A stretch of DNA of 64,000 nucleotides, from the NCBI GenBank assembly GCA_020638155.1, contig JACKJB010000006.1, forward strand, positions 62,001-126,000. Direction: 5' to 3'. The position numbers were made by a program, and so were the translations under genes. The DNA comes from Rhodospirillales bacterium. Its GTDB lineage: Bacteria; Pseudomonadota; Alphaproteobacteria; Micavibrionales; Micavibrionaceae. Numbering within the stretch: the first letter of the stretch is position 1; every line of letters starts with the position of its first letter. Of this stretch, positions 16,734-25,868 are shown piece by piece. The notes below the pieces were generated by a model. That model was not told the origin of the DNA. It saw only the letters and a list, made by a program, of their open reading frames with translations, and did no database searches.

Positions 16734-17614
16734 GCTTTTGTTTCCTGCCACGCCTTAAACACGGCCATCGCCTCTTCGCGGCATAGCTGCTCATGCGGCA
16801 CGCTGCGCTGTTTGATCGGCCTGGCGATCTCTTTCATGATATCCAGCTCTTTCAGGCGCGGCGTTCCCGCTTCTTCATGGCTGATGCCGTAATACACCCT
16901 GCTGATCCCGGTACTGATAATCAGTGCCTGCCCCAGCATGGTTGGCTCACTGCTGCAGTAAATCACACAATCTTCTAGACGCGGGCTGTTATGACGCTCC
17001 GCCGCGTGGCGAATCGCCAGGACTTCGGCATGGGCTGTGGGGTCGCAGCGCATTTGTACCCCGTTCACACCTTCGCCTAATATATGCCCTTTGGAATCGG
17101 TAACAATCGCCGCAAACGGTCCGCCCAGCTTGGCTTTTGCGTTCTGGCTGGCCAGCGCGATCACCCGGCGCATCAGCTCTTCCGGGCTGTAATTCGTGCT
17201 CAGCCCCGCCCCGATCGCATCGGGGTTTTTACCGCGGGCGCGAATCATGCGCCGGACGGTCTGCAGCAGGCGATCCGGATCGACCGGGCTACGCATCACC
17301 TGGCCGATTTCATATTGTCCCGCCTGCAGCAGCAGATCAGTTGACGGGTCGCCGGTGACCATGACCATGCCAATTCCCAGCCCGTTTACCACGACATGCT
17401 TTGCGATTTCGAACCCATCATTGGGTTTCATCCGGTGAGCGATGATCGCAACATCAATATCATGATCCTCGATCACCCGGATCGCGGCGCCGCTGCTGAC
17501 CGCCTGCAACACCTGGAAACCATGACTTTCCAGGATACCGGCGACAAAACTGCGCATGGTTTCATCATCATCGGCAACCAGAATGAGGATGCTGCCGGAA
17601 CGGGCGTATTTCAT
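16730..17614 (-). CDS. Receiver domain fused to a deaminase-like domain, both degenerate
   Basis: A 294-residue fusion. Residues 1-125 read as a CheY-like receiver: acidic pocket D15-D17 and T87 are present. The phosphoacceptor Asp is Ala59 (IIAHRMKPNDG) and the conserved Lys is Ser109 (RSPVDP). Residues about 140-290 read as a cytidine/guanine-type deaminase fold with HAE at 195-197. The PCxxC zinc pair is replaced by T225 and G228 (SSEPTMLGQA); alignment with TadA from EP to RV needs no gap. Neither phosphorylation nor zinc-dependent deamination is expected in normal form. A binding or regulatory role is the simplest inference. It is divergent from the ClpP-like gene. Confidence 0.85.
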   Translation of the reverse strand: MKYARSGSILILVADDDETMRSFVAGILESHGFQVLQAVSSGAAIRVIEDHDIDVAIIAHRMKPNDGFEIAKHVVVNGLGIGMVMVTGDPSTDLLLQAGQYEIGQVMRSPVDPDRLLQTVRRMIRARGKNPDAIGAGLSTNYSPEELMRRVIALASQNAKAKLGGPFAAIVTDSKGHILGEGVNGVQMRCDPTAHAEVLAIRHAAERHNSPRLEDCVIYCSSEPTMLGQALIISTGISRVYYGISHEEAGTPRLKELDIMKEIARPIKQRSVPHEQLCREEAMAVFKAWQETKA

Positions 17615-17772
17615 AGTTTCTCCTGTGCTCTGCTCAAGATTTGCAAAATAATGGCCTTGTCATCGTAAAAAATATGTCTTAGGCTTCCTATTCTAAGAAA
17701 CAAAATAATAAAGATGACCGGATCATTTTATATCACAGTCATCATATAACGAACGAACAGGGAGCGTAAATA

Positions 17773-18606
17773 ATGTCTAAGACCGTCCGCGGGCCGTTTA
17801 ACGACGAGTCTGCCAATGATAATCCCAGCAACATGGTTATACCCACCGTTATCCGCGATAACGATAAAGGCGGGCGCGTTGCTTATGATGTGTATTCAAG
17901 GCTGCTGGACAGCAATGTCGTGTTTGTCTCGCACCAGGTCGAGCCGGGTATGGCCAATACGATTGTCGCCCAGCTGTTCCACCTTTATTACGACAAGATC
18001 AAACCGGCCCTTGATGCCGCCACCGACAGCAACGGGGAAACCGACCTGTCAAAAGTCCCGGAAAAGAACCGGACCATTAAAATGTTCATCAACTCCCCCG
18101 GCGGATACGTCAATGACGGGCTGCAGATTTATGATGCCATGCAACTGCTGCAATCCGAAGGTGTCGTGATCGAAACCCACGCCACCGGCATTGCCATGTC
18201 GATGGGGTCGATCCTGCTGGTTGCCGGATCGCCCGGTCACCGTTACGCCTGGCCGAGCGCGAATATCATGTTGCACCAGGTCAGCGCCGGAACACAGGGC
18301 ACGATCAAGGACATGGATATCTCCCATGAAGAAAGCAAATATATCAATGAGCGCCTGAAAGACGTATACCGCGCCCATACCGATATGGACGATGAGGCGA
18401 TCGAGAAAATCTTTGATCGCGATTACTTCATGCGCGGTGAAGAAGCCGTCAAGCTCGGCGTCATTGACAAGGTCAAATATCCCGACAACAACCCGCGCGT
18501 TAAAGAAATGCTGGAGCGGCAAAACAAAAAACATATGGAAGATCCCGAGGTTAAAAAAACGCGGGTCCTACGAGAGGTGCCTCCCGCTCCCGGACCTGCA
18601 AAATAA
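17773..18606 (+). CDS. Divergent ClpP-like serine protease
   Basis: A ClpP-fold peptidase of 277 residues, against about 200 for normal ClpP. The catalytic triad is intact: S143 (GIAMSMGS), H168 (IMLHQV) and D217 (FDRDYF); INSPGG is at 106-111. Extra parts are an N-terminal extension of about 35 residues, an insertion of about 23 residues at roughly 75-100 before the INSPGG strand, and a charged Pro-ending tail. AGGGAG precedes the ATG. It may form a specialised ClpP barrel, and the nearby second ClpA is a candidate partner. A normal clpP presumably exists elsewhere. Confidence 0.88.
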   Translation: MSKTVRGPFNDESANDNPSNMVIPTVIRDNDKGGRVAYDVYSRLLDSNVVFVSHQVEPGMANTIVAQLFHLYYDKIKPALDAATDSNGETDLSKVPEKNRTIKMFINSPGGYVNDGLQIYDAMQLLQSEGVVIETHATGIAMSMGSILLVAGSPGHRYAWPSANIMLHQVSAGTQGTIKDMDISHEESKYINERLKDVYRAHTDMDDEAIEKIFDRDYFMRGEEAVKLGVIDKVKYPDNNPRVKEMLERQNKKHMEDPEVKKTRVLREVPPAPGPAK

Positions 18607-18630
18607 TAAACTAGCAAAACAAACTGACAC

Positions 18631-18649
18631 GGGCCTTCGGGCCCTTTTT
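18631..18649 (+). terminator. Rho-independent terminator with UUCG loop
   Basis: GGGCC-TTCG-GGCCC at 18631-18644 followed by five T residues. It closes the ClpP-like transcript. Confidence 0.85.
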
Positions 18650-18705
18650 CTTTGGCTTGAAAAACCCCGTATCTGCGCACGTTTGTTTTTGTTACACTAT
18701 GGCTC

Positions 18706-19443
18706 ATGAATACTATGTCCTCCCATAACCGCAGCGGTGAATCCGGCGGGGTTATCTACTGGATCTTTATCGCGATCGCGCTGTTTGCCGCGCTGAATTT
18801 CGTTGTTTCAAATATCGGCCGCGGCGGCGGGACCGGGATGGAAGAGCTGGCCCATTTACGCGCCAGTGAGATTATCCAGTATGCCAGCGCCGTCCAGCGC
18901 GGGATCCGCGTGATGACGATTGAAGGCGTAGACGAATCAGAGCTGTGCTTTCATGCAGCACAGTGGGGCCATAACAGCTATGAATTTAACCCGCAATGTA
19001 CCGATAATACCAACCGCGTCTTTCATCCTGATGGCGGCAGCATCACCTTCCAGGACGGGGTCGAAGAATGGTACGATGTTGGCGCCAGCGCGCCCGATGC
19101 CATGGACTGGGTCATCAGCGCCCGTTACGAAGTGACCGATGCCGGTACCGATAGCGGCGGCGCGGCAACCGTGGCGGCAAATGCCGACCTGATTATAGCG
19201 ACAGCGCCTTTATCCGAAGCCGTATGTAATGCGATTAACAGTCAGCTCGATTTTATCCCATCGACCCCGCCCGTTGTAGCCGCCGGAACATATCTTGCTT
19301 TATCTGGAAACAAATACACCGGGACGTTCAGTAACGGGGCCGGGCGGATCGGCGCACTGGGCCGCCAGCGCTGCCTTGCCGAAGATGACGGCGGCGGTGA
19401 CGTTGCCTTTTACTTTTTTTATAAAGTAATCCTGGCGCGCTGA
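18706..19443 (+). CDS. Pilin-like membrane-anchored protein, paralogue 1
   Basis: A 245-residue protein with a short polar leader (SHNRSGESGG) and one hydrophobic helix (VIYWIFIAIALFAALNFVV), then a large exported domain. The layout resembles prepilins, but the +5 glutamate is missing. It shares with the gene at 30802 the (G/S)ESG-helix start, SEIIQYASAVQRGIRVM against SQVRQYVNDIERGITFIM, RVFHPDGG against QVFHELGG, and the C-terminus FFYKVILAR against HFFHVLMAR. Function unknown; a minor pilin or surface protein is a reasonable guess. Confidence 0.75.
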   Translation: MNTMSSHNRSGESGGVIYWIFIAIALFAALNFVVSNIGRGGGTGMEELAHLRASEIIQYASAVQRGIRVMTIEGVDESELCFHAAQWGHNSYEFNPQCTDNTNRVFHPDGGSITFQDGVEEWYDVGASAPDAMDWVISARYEVTDAGTDSGGAATVAANADLIIATAPLSEAVCNAINSQLDFIPSTPPVVAAGTYLALSGNKYTGTFSNGAGRIGALGRQRCLAEDDGGGDVAFYFFYKVILAR

Positions 19444-19448
19444 GCGTT

Positions 19449-21881
19449 TTATGGATCTTTTGGCTGCGGTCCTTTTAATGCCAGCAACGGCCGCGCAGGA
19501 TCCTGCGTTTTTGCCGCACTATTAAAGGTAAAGGACAGCGGTGCCGTTCCAGCGTCTTCCGCATTCTTATTAAAGCTGATCGTTACATTACCGCCTTCGC
19601 GCAGCGCCCCGAACAGGATTTCATCCGTCATCGGCTTTTTCACATAGCGCTGGATCACCCGGCCCATCGGCCTTGCCCCCATTAGCCGGTCATAGCCTTC
19701 ATTCGCGAGCCATGCCCGCGCGTCTGCTTCAAGCGTAATGGTGATATTTTTTTCCTTTAGCTGCCCCTGCAATTCGCCGATAAATTTATCGACGATCAGG
19801 CCCATATGCTCCGGCTTGAGATTCTGGAACTCGACCACACCATCAAGGCGGTTGCGGAATTCAGGGGAGAACAGCGTTTTAACCGCCTGGTTTTCATTTT
19901 GCGTTTCGTTCTCCCGATCGGCATGGAAACCGATGGAACGTTTTTCGCGATCCGCAGCCCCCGCATTAGTCGTCATAATCAGGATCACATGGCGAAAATC
20001 CGCCTTACGCCCGTTATTATCTGTCAGGGTACCGTGATCCATAACCTGAAGCAGCATATTAAAGATATCAGGATGTGCCTTTTCGATTTCATCCAACAGC
20101 AAAATCGAATGCGGGTGCTTGTTGATTTCTTCTGTCAGCAAGCCGCCCTGATCGAACCCGACATAGCCCGGCGGCGCGCCGACGAGCCGGGAGGCCGCAT
20201 GCCGCTCCATATATTCAGACATGTCGAAGCGGATCAGTTCAAGGCCGAGCTTTTCCGCAAGCTGCTTTGTGATTTCCGTTTTACCGACACCGGTCGGGCC
20301 TGAGAACAGGTAACTGCCTGAAGGTTTGTGCTGCTCGCGCATTCCGGCACGGGCCTGCTTGACGGTTTCAACGACAGCTTCGATTGCGTTATCCTGACCG
20401 AAAACAGCTTTTTTCATTTCCTCATCAAGCGTTTTCAGAACTTTTTGGTCATCATTGCTCAGCCGCATCGCCGGGATGCGGGCAATCCGGGCCACCACGG
20501 CGTCGATCTCGGCAATCTCTATTTTTTCTTTGCGCTTATCCTTGGGTATATTGGCGTGCTGCGCACCGACCTCATCGATGATATCGATCGCGCTATCCGG
20601 TAACCGGACGTTGTGAATATATCGTGCCGCCAATTGCACCGCGCGTTCCAAAGCTTCATCGGTATAGGTTACGCCGTGATGTTTCTCATAACGCCCTTTC
20701 AGACCTTTTAGGATTTCAAGCGTTTCCTCCTGGCTCGGTTCAGGAATATCGATTTTCTGGAAGCGCCGCGCCAACGCGCCGTCTTTTTCGAAAATCTGAC
20801 GGTATTCGTTATATGTCGTCGCCCCAATACAGTTCAGCGTCCCGGACGCCAAGGCAGGTTTGAGCAAATTCGATGCATCCATGGCGCCGCCTGATGCCGC
20901 ACCGGCCCCGACCATCGTATGGATTTCATCGATGAAGATGTGGACCTTCGGCACCCGTCCTTCATGCGGCACACGCTGGCCCAGCCTTTTGCTGAACTTT
21001 TCCAGCTCTTCCAGAACTTCCTTGATCCGCCCCTCAAAATCACCGCGGTATTTTGCTCCTGCGACCAATGCGCCCAGATCAAGTGTGAAAATAAAATCAT
21101 TTTTCATGGTGTCCGGCACATCGCCCCGCATAATTTTCGCGGCAAGACCTTCAGCCATCGCGGTCTTCCCGACGCCGGGTTCACCGACCAGAATCGGGTT
21201 GTTTTTTTTACGGCGGTTCATAACCTGAACCATGCGCTCCAGCTCTTCGTCACGGCCGATCAGCGGATCAATGCCGCCATCTTTAGCCTTCTGCATCAAA
21301 TTGACACAATATTTTTTTAAAGCGGAATCATCATCAATCCGCGGCATATTAAGACTATTCGACTGTTGCTTTGTCCGCCCGTCATCAAATTCAGCATCAC
21401 GCTGCATAGGCATAATGTCCTTGCCGGGCACCCGCAGCCCGTTCCGTCCGGCTTCTTTTGTATAGCCAAAAGCAACGGTATTCTTCAAAAATTCATTTAG
21501 AAACTTGGAGGCGAGCGTCGGCACTTTATAAAAAGCCAATAAGACATCAATCCCATCCACACGGCGGCCTTCTTTACGTGCCGCTTGTTCAGCAACGCAC
21601 ATGATATGGTCTATCGTATCATCAGGGTAAGGTTCTGAGGCCGTTACCTTGCCGCGCATATGGAATTCATCTTCATTATTGCTGATATATAAATAAAGCT
21701 GCATTTCCATGTGAGCAACGTTCACATTTGCCATATTTAAAAGTTTTGCGGCTTGTTGGTCATGGACCAGCTGGGCCAGCAATAATTCAGGCCTTATTAT
21801 TGTATGGTCACGCCTGCGCGCATTGGTAATTAAGTCATTCCAAGTATTAAGAAAGGTCGGGTGCCAATTGTTCAGATTCAT
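19449..21881 (-). CDS. Second ClpA-type AAA+ unfoldase (divergent N-domain)
   Basis: An 810-residue double-AAA+ unfoldase. Walker A sites are GEPGVGKTAM and GPTGVGKTEI; Walker B sites are IFIDEIH and LLLDEIE. A ClpP-docking loop reads SIGFHA where E. coli ClpA has IGL. The first 150 residues keep only faint Clp-N features (RPELLLAQLV), and are followed by a charged linker (AEFDDGRTKQQSN). Docking with ClpP therefore looks possible, while adaptor or substrate choice should differ from ClpA. It lies downstream of clpA on the same strand after a 167-base gap. Confidence 0.88.
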   Translation of the reverse strand: MNLNNWHPTFLNTWNDLITNARRRDHTIIRPELLLAQLVHDQQAAKLLNMANVNVAHMEMQLYLYISNNEDEFHMRGKVTASEPYPDDTIDHIMCVAEQAARKEGRRVDGIDVLLAFYKVPTLASKFLNEFLKNTVAFGYTKEAGRNGLRVPGKDIMPMQRDAEFDDGRTKQQSNSLNMPRIDDDSALKKYCVNLMQKAKDGGIDPLIGRDEELERMVQVMNRRKKNNPILVGEPGVGKTAMAEGLAAKIMRGDVPDTMKNDFIFTLDLGALVAGAKYRGDFEGRIKEVLEELEKFSKRLGQRVPHEGRVPKVHIFIDEIHTMVGAGAASGGAMDASNLLKPALASGTLNCIGATTYNEYRQIFEKDGALARRFQKIDIPEPSQEETLEILKGLKGRYEKHHGVTYTDEALERAVQLAARYIHNVRLPDSAIDIIDEVGAQHANIPKDKRKEKIEIAEIDAVVARIARIPAMRLSNDDQKVLKTLDEEMKKAVFGQDNAIEAVVETVKQARAGMREQHKPSGSYLFSGPTGVGKTEITKQLAEKLGLELIRFDMSEYMERHAASRLVGAPPGYVGFDQGGLLTEEINKHPHSILLLDEIEKAHPDIFNMLLQVMDHGTLTDNNGRKADFRHVILIMTTNAGAADREKRSIGFHADRENETQNENQAVKTLFSPEFRNRLDGVVEFQNLKPEHMGLIVDKFIGELQGQLKEKNITITLEADARAWLANEGYDRLMGARPMGRVIQRYVKKPMTDEILFGALREGGNVTISFNKNAEDAGTAPLSFTFNSAAKTQDPARPLLALKGPQPKDP

Positions 21882-21908
21882 AAACTACGCTCTCTGTTCT
21901 ATATTGCC

Positions 21909-21925
21909 GCACAGTTTTTCTGTGC
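21909..21925. promoter_or_regulatory. Perfect inverted repeat upstream of the second clpA
   Basis: GCACAG-ttttt-CTGTGC, 43 bases or less upstream of the second clpA ATG at 21881. It is not followed by a T run in the minus direction, so it is a candidate operator or mRNA leader hairpin. Confidence 0.35.
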
Positions 21926-22048
21926 CTTATTTTCAGTGCCTATGCATTTGACAGCACAGCACTTTTTTCTGGAAGCAGAAAACAGCTAAGCATATTTCTG
22001 GAAACCATGCCAGCAGGAATCTTTCACAGAGCATAAAATTTTGAAAAA

Positions 22049-24343
22049 TCAGGCGATTTCCTGGTCTTCGGTCGTTTTCGGCGCGGCCGGCGGCGGGGCT
22101 TCGTAATCAAAAGTGATTTCGCCGTCACGGTAATCGACCAGCACCAGCCCGCCTTCGGTCAGCTTGCCGAACAGCAACTCTTCGGCCAGCGGCCGTTTGA
22201 CCTTTTCCTGGATCACGCGGGAAAGCGGTCTTGCCCCCATCGCCGGGTCATAGCCTTCTTTGGCGAGATAAACCCGCGCTTCATCGGACAGTTCGATCCC
22301 GACATTGCGGTCTGCGAGCTGGGCTTCGAGCTGGATGATGAATTTATCGACAACCTTTTCGACTGTTTCTTCCTTAAGCGCCTGGAACGGGACGATCGCA
22401 TCAAGGCGGTTGCGGAATTCCGGTGAGAAGACGCGCTTGATCTCTTCCTGATCGTCTTCCATGCGGATATCGCGCTCAAACCCCATCGGGGCTTTGGCGA
22501 GCTGGGCCGCGCCGGCATTGGTCGTCATAATCAGGATGACATTGCGGAAGTCGATCGTCTTGCCGTTATTATCGGTCAGCTTGCCGTAATCCATCACCTG
22601 CAGCAGGATGTTAAAGACATCACTGTGCGCTTTTTCGATTTCATCAAGCAACAACACACAATGCGGATGCTTATCAACCGCATCGGTCAGCAGGCCGCCC
22701 TGATCGAACCCGACATAACCAGGCGGTGTGCCGATGAGACGTGCAACGGAATGGCGCTCCATATATTCGGACATATCAAAACGCTGCAGCTCGATCCCCA
22801 TGGTCTTGGCGAGCTGGCGAGCGACTTCGGTTTTCCCGACCCCGGTCGGGCCGCTGAACAGGTAACAGCCGATCGGTTTTTCCGGTTCACGCAGACCCGC
22901 ACGGGACAGCTTGATCGCATCGCCTAACACCTTGATCGCGTCATCCTGATCGAACACCATGGTTTTCAGGTCACGCTCCAGATTCTGCAGCGCCGCCTTA
23001 TCGTCCTTGGTCACCGTCTTGGACGGGATACGAGCAATCGCGGCGACGACGTCTTCGATATCCTTGATGCCGATTTCGGTTTTGCGTTTGTCTGCCGTTA
23101 CCAACATCTGCGCCGCACCGACTTCGTCGATAATATCGATCGCCTTATCCGGTAATTTACGATCACCGATATATTTTGCCGACAGCTCGACCGCGGCTTT
23201 GAGGGCCTCATCGGTATAGCTAACTTTATGATGCTCTTCATAATAGGGTTTAAGCCCCTGCAGGATCTTGATCGCGTCCTCGATACTCGGTTCGTAAATA
23301 TCGATTTTCTGGAAGCGCCGCACCAGGGCGCGGTCTTTTTCAAAATGATTGCGGTACTCTTTATAGGTCGTTGACCCGATACAGCGCAGCGCGCCGCTGG
23401 ACAGCGCAGGCTTGAGCAGGTTCGAAGCATCCATCGCCCCGCCGCTGGTCGCGCCCGCGCCGATCACTGTGTGAATCTCATCGATGAACAGCACCGCTCC
23501 ATCGGTTTTTTCAAGTTCAGACAGCACGGCCTTCAGCCGCTCCTCAAAATCTCCGCGATAACGCGTCCCGGCGAGCAGTGTGCCCATATCAAGGGAAAAG
23601 ATCGTGGCATCGAGTAATACTTCGGGTACTTCTTCATCGACAATCCGTCTGGCAAGCCCTTCGGCAATCGCGGTTTTCCCGACCCCCGGATCACCGACAT
23701 AAAGCGGGTTGTTCTTGGCACGGCGGCACAGAATCTGGATCGTGCGGTCCACTTCTTTTTCCCGGCCGATCAGCGGGTCGATCTTGCCTTGGCGCGCTTT
23801 GTCGTTCAGATTGACGCAGTACGCATCCAGTGCGTCCCGCCCTGTTTTCACGCCTTTATCCTCGCCATGCTCGTCTGTGCCTTCCGGGCTTTTGGATTCA
23901 CTGTGACCCGGCACTTTGGCAATGCCGTGGGAAATATAATTGACCGCGTCAAAGCGCGTCATATCCTGTTCCTGCAGGAAATAAACCGCGTGGCTTTCCC
24001 GCTCGGAGAACAGCGCAACCAGCACATTCGCGCCGGTCACTTCTTCGCGCCCGCTTGACTGCACATGGATTGCCGCGCGCTGCAGCACACGCTGGAACGC
24101 CGTGGTCGGTTTGGCTTCTTCGATATTCTTATCAACCAGATAGGTCAGCTCATTCTCAAGATACTGCTCTAACTGCTCACGCAGATCCGGCAGGGAAATC
24201 CCGCAAGAGCGCAGCACCGCCATCGCGTCCTGGTCTTCACAAAGCGCCAGCAGAAGATGCTCAAGCGTGGCATATTCATGATTCCTGTCATTCGCGATCG
24301 ACAAGGCTTTGTGCAGTGTCTGCTCAAGATTGCGTGAGAGCAT
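22049..24343 (-). CDS. clpA: ATP-dependent Clp protease ATP-binding subunit ClpA
   Basis: A Clp unfoldase feeding ClpP, 764 residues from the ATG at 24343 (AAGGAA upstream). It has the Clp-N repeat domain (NHEYATLEHLLLALCED), Walker A sites GDPGVGKTAI and GPTGVGKTEV, Walker B LFIDEIH and LLLDEIE, and the docking loop PMGFER. Its start is five bases after the clpS stop, the classical clpS-clpA operon. The tail is Pro/Ala-rich. It is closely related in its AAA modules to the second ClpA downstream, which implies tandem duplication. Confidence 0.96.
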   Translation of the reverse strand: MLSRNLEQTLHKALSIANDRNHEYATLEHLLLALCEDQDAMAVLRSCGISLPDLREQLEQYLENELTYLVDKNIEEAKPTTAFQRVLQRAAIHVQSSGREEVTGANVLVALFSERESHAVYFLQEQDMTRFDAVNYISHGIAKVPGHSESKSPEGTDEHGEDKGVKTGRDALDAYCVNLNDKARQGKIDPLIGREKEVDRTIQILCRRAKNNPLYVGDPGVGKTAIAEGLARRIVDEEVPEVLLDATIFSLDMGTLLAGTRYRGDFEERLKAVLSELEKTDGAVLFIDEIHTVIGAGATSGGAMDASNLLKPALSSGALRCIGSTTYKEYRNHFEKDRALVRRFQKIDIYEPSIEDAIKILQGLKPYYEEHHKVSYTDEALKAAVELSAKYIGDRKLPDKAIDIIDEVGAAQMLVTADKRKTEIGIKDIEDVVAAIARIPSKTVTKDDKAALQNLERDLKTMVFDQDDAIKVLGDAIKLSRAGLREPEKPIGCYLFSGPTGVGKTEVARQLAKTMGIELQRFDMSEYMERHSVARLIGTPPGYVGFDQGGLLTDAVDKHPHCVLLLDEIEKAHSDVFNILLQVMDYGKLTDNNGKTIDFRNVILIMTTNAGAAQLAKAPMGFERDIRMEDDQEEIKRVFSPEFRNRLDAIVPFQALKEETVEKVVDKFIIQLEAQLADRNVGIELSDEARVYLAKEGYDPAMGARPLSRVIQEKVKRPLAEELLFGKLTEGGLVLVDYRDGEITFDYEAPPPAAPKTTEDQEIA

Positions 24344-24348
24344 AGGCG

Positions 24349-24780
24349 TTATTCCTTTTCCATCGTGCATTGCAACGGTTGTTCGTTGGTCCGGGCGAAG
24401 TCCATGACCTGCTGGACTTTGCTTTCCGCTACTTCGTAAGTGTAAATTCCGCAGATGCCGACGCCGCGCCTGTGGACATGGAGCATGACATCGGTGGCTT
24501 CCTGCCTATTTTTACCAAAAAACCTTTCCAAAATATGAACGACGAACTCCATCGGCGTGTAATCGTCATTCAGCAGCAGGACTTTATACATTGACGGTTT
24601 TTTGGTCTTTGGACGCGGTTTCAGCAAGAGGCCCGTCTGGCGGTCGGGCTGCTGACCATCTTTGTCATCGCCCATATCGTCATCACCAAAGCCATCATCA
24701 CCGAAACCCGGGCCGTCTTCATCTTCAGCCCGGATCGTGTTTATATATTTATAATACCGAATGTTTCTGGGTCCGCTCAT
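24349..24780 (-). CDS. clpS: ClpS adaptor for N-degron substrates
   Basis: Delivers proteins with N-terminal Leu/Phe/Trp/Tyr to ClpA. About 143 residues from the ATG at 24780; a longer frame to 24840 is open. The core has YKVLLLNDDYTPMEFVVHIL, the HVHRRGVGICGIYTYEVAE signature and M/D residues lining the N-degron pocket. Before the core is an unusual acidic Gly/Asp-rich stretch (about residues 18-50), longer than the flexible tail of E. coli ClpS. It is the first gene of the clpS-clpA unit. Confidence 0.95.
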   Translation of the reverse strand: MSGPRNIRYYKYINTIRAEDEDGPGFGDDGFGDDDMGDDKDGQQPDRQTGLLLKPRPKTKKPSMYKVLLLNDDYTPMEFVVHILERFFGKNRQEATDVMLHVHRRGVGICGIYTYEVAESKVQQVMDFARTNEQPLQCTMEKE

Positions 24781-24957
24781 TTGATTTAAGCTTATCCTGT
24801 TCGCCTGTTGGGTTCCATCAAAAATGACGCTGAAAACCATATGGTTTTCTTTAATTATTGTGGCATTAAATTGATAAAAATCCAGCTAACGATGCGTTTA
24901 ATTTTTCCTTACAGATAGATTGGTGTTAAAATATTATAATGATTGCGGGGATGATTG

Positions 24958-25863
24958 ATGATCTGGTTTAAAAAACTGCACCACCTGTTTTTAAGCGTTG
25001 GCATGGCTTGCCTGCTGGTGATGCCGTTTGCCGTGCAGGCCGCCGCACCGGACGTCAAGCCGGGGTGCGATCCTGAGATTATGGATGCGCTGGAAGCCAA
25101 GGCCTGGATGCATGCGCAGCGGCGTGTGGCACAGAATAAAAACCTGATCTTAAAGCCGGATAGCGTTCTGGAATATAGCTGCTTTAATCAGCATCTCGGC
25201 TATCTGGCCGCCAATCCGGGCCGCCGTTTTTCCGAAGAAGTAAATTATTGGGGCCCGATCGCAGGCATTACTCCGACTTCACTGGATAACGCCTTGTTTA
25301 ACACGGTAACGGCCCCACTGGTCAGTTACCTGCAAGCTAATTTCTTTCATACGTTTCTGGCAGGACGCATGACCGATGTCGGCGGCGCGCCGCCGCCATA
25401 TGGCACGTATAATTGCCACGCGATGGAAATTGTCTGGGAAGAGGCCCGCTGTATGCAGTTTATGGATCTAGAGGCTATTGACGGATTTTTCGATTTTCCA
25501 TGGTACAGGGTAAATGACCCAAGACGGATTCCTCCCGCTTTCCAATGCGCCGCGGATGGCCGCTTCACCCCGGCCATCGTTGAAACCTATCGTGGCAGGG
25601 GGCAGGATCTTTTGCATGGGGATGAATGGCCGTTATTCGTCCTGCAAGCGGAGAACGATCCCGTGCGCGATCCCATCCTGTATAAAGAAGACCCGATTGT
25701 TATCAACCCGATTATCGATAAAATCATTCCCGATAACTGTAATAAATCGGCTATCGTGCCCACAGGCGTCCATATAGAAATCCCGGGAGAGAAAAATTTC
25801 CCCGAAAATGTCTGCTCCATCCCGGGATGTTCTTATGACGGGGCGCAGTGTGTTCTGGACTAG
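24958..25863 (+). CDS. Cys-rich exported protein of unknown function
   Basis: A 301-residue secreted or periplasmic protein. Signal peptide MACLLVMPFAVQA, then a mature chain with about ten cysteines (PGCDPE, YSCFNQ, YNCHAME, EARCMQ, FQCAAD, DNCNKS, VCSIPGCSY, AQCVLD), so it is probably disulfide-bonded. I recognise no family. Its 3' end faces the next gene, also exported and Cys-rich, with five bases between stops. CGGGG precedes the ATG. Confidence 0.7.
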   Translation: MIWFKKLHHLFLSVGMACLLVMPFAVQAAAPDVKPGCDPEIMDALEAKAWMHAQRRVAQNKNLILKPDSVLEYSCFNQHLGYLAANPGRRFSEEVNYWGPIAGITPTSLDNALFNTVTAPLVSYLQANFFHTFLAGRMTDVGGAPPPYGTYNCHAMEIVWEEARCMQFMDLEAIDGFFDFPWYRVNDPRRIPPAFQCAADGRFTPAIVETYRGRGQDLLHGDEWPLFVLQAENDPVRDPILYKEDPIVINPIIDKIIPDNCNKSAIVPTGVHIEIPGEKNFPENVCSIPGCSYDGAQCVLD

Positions 25864-25868
25864 CCGGA

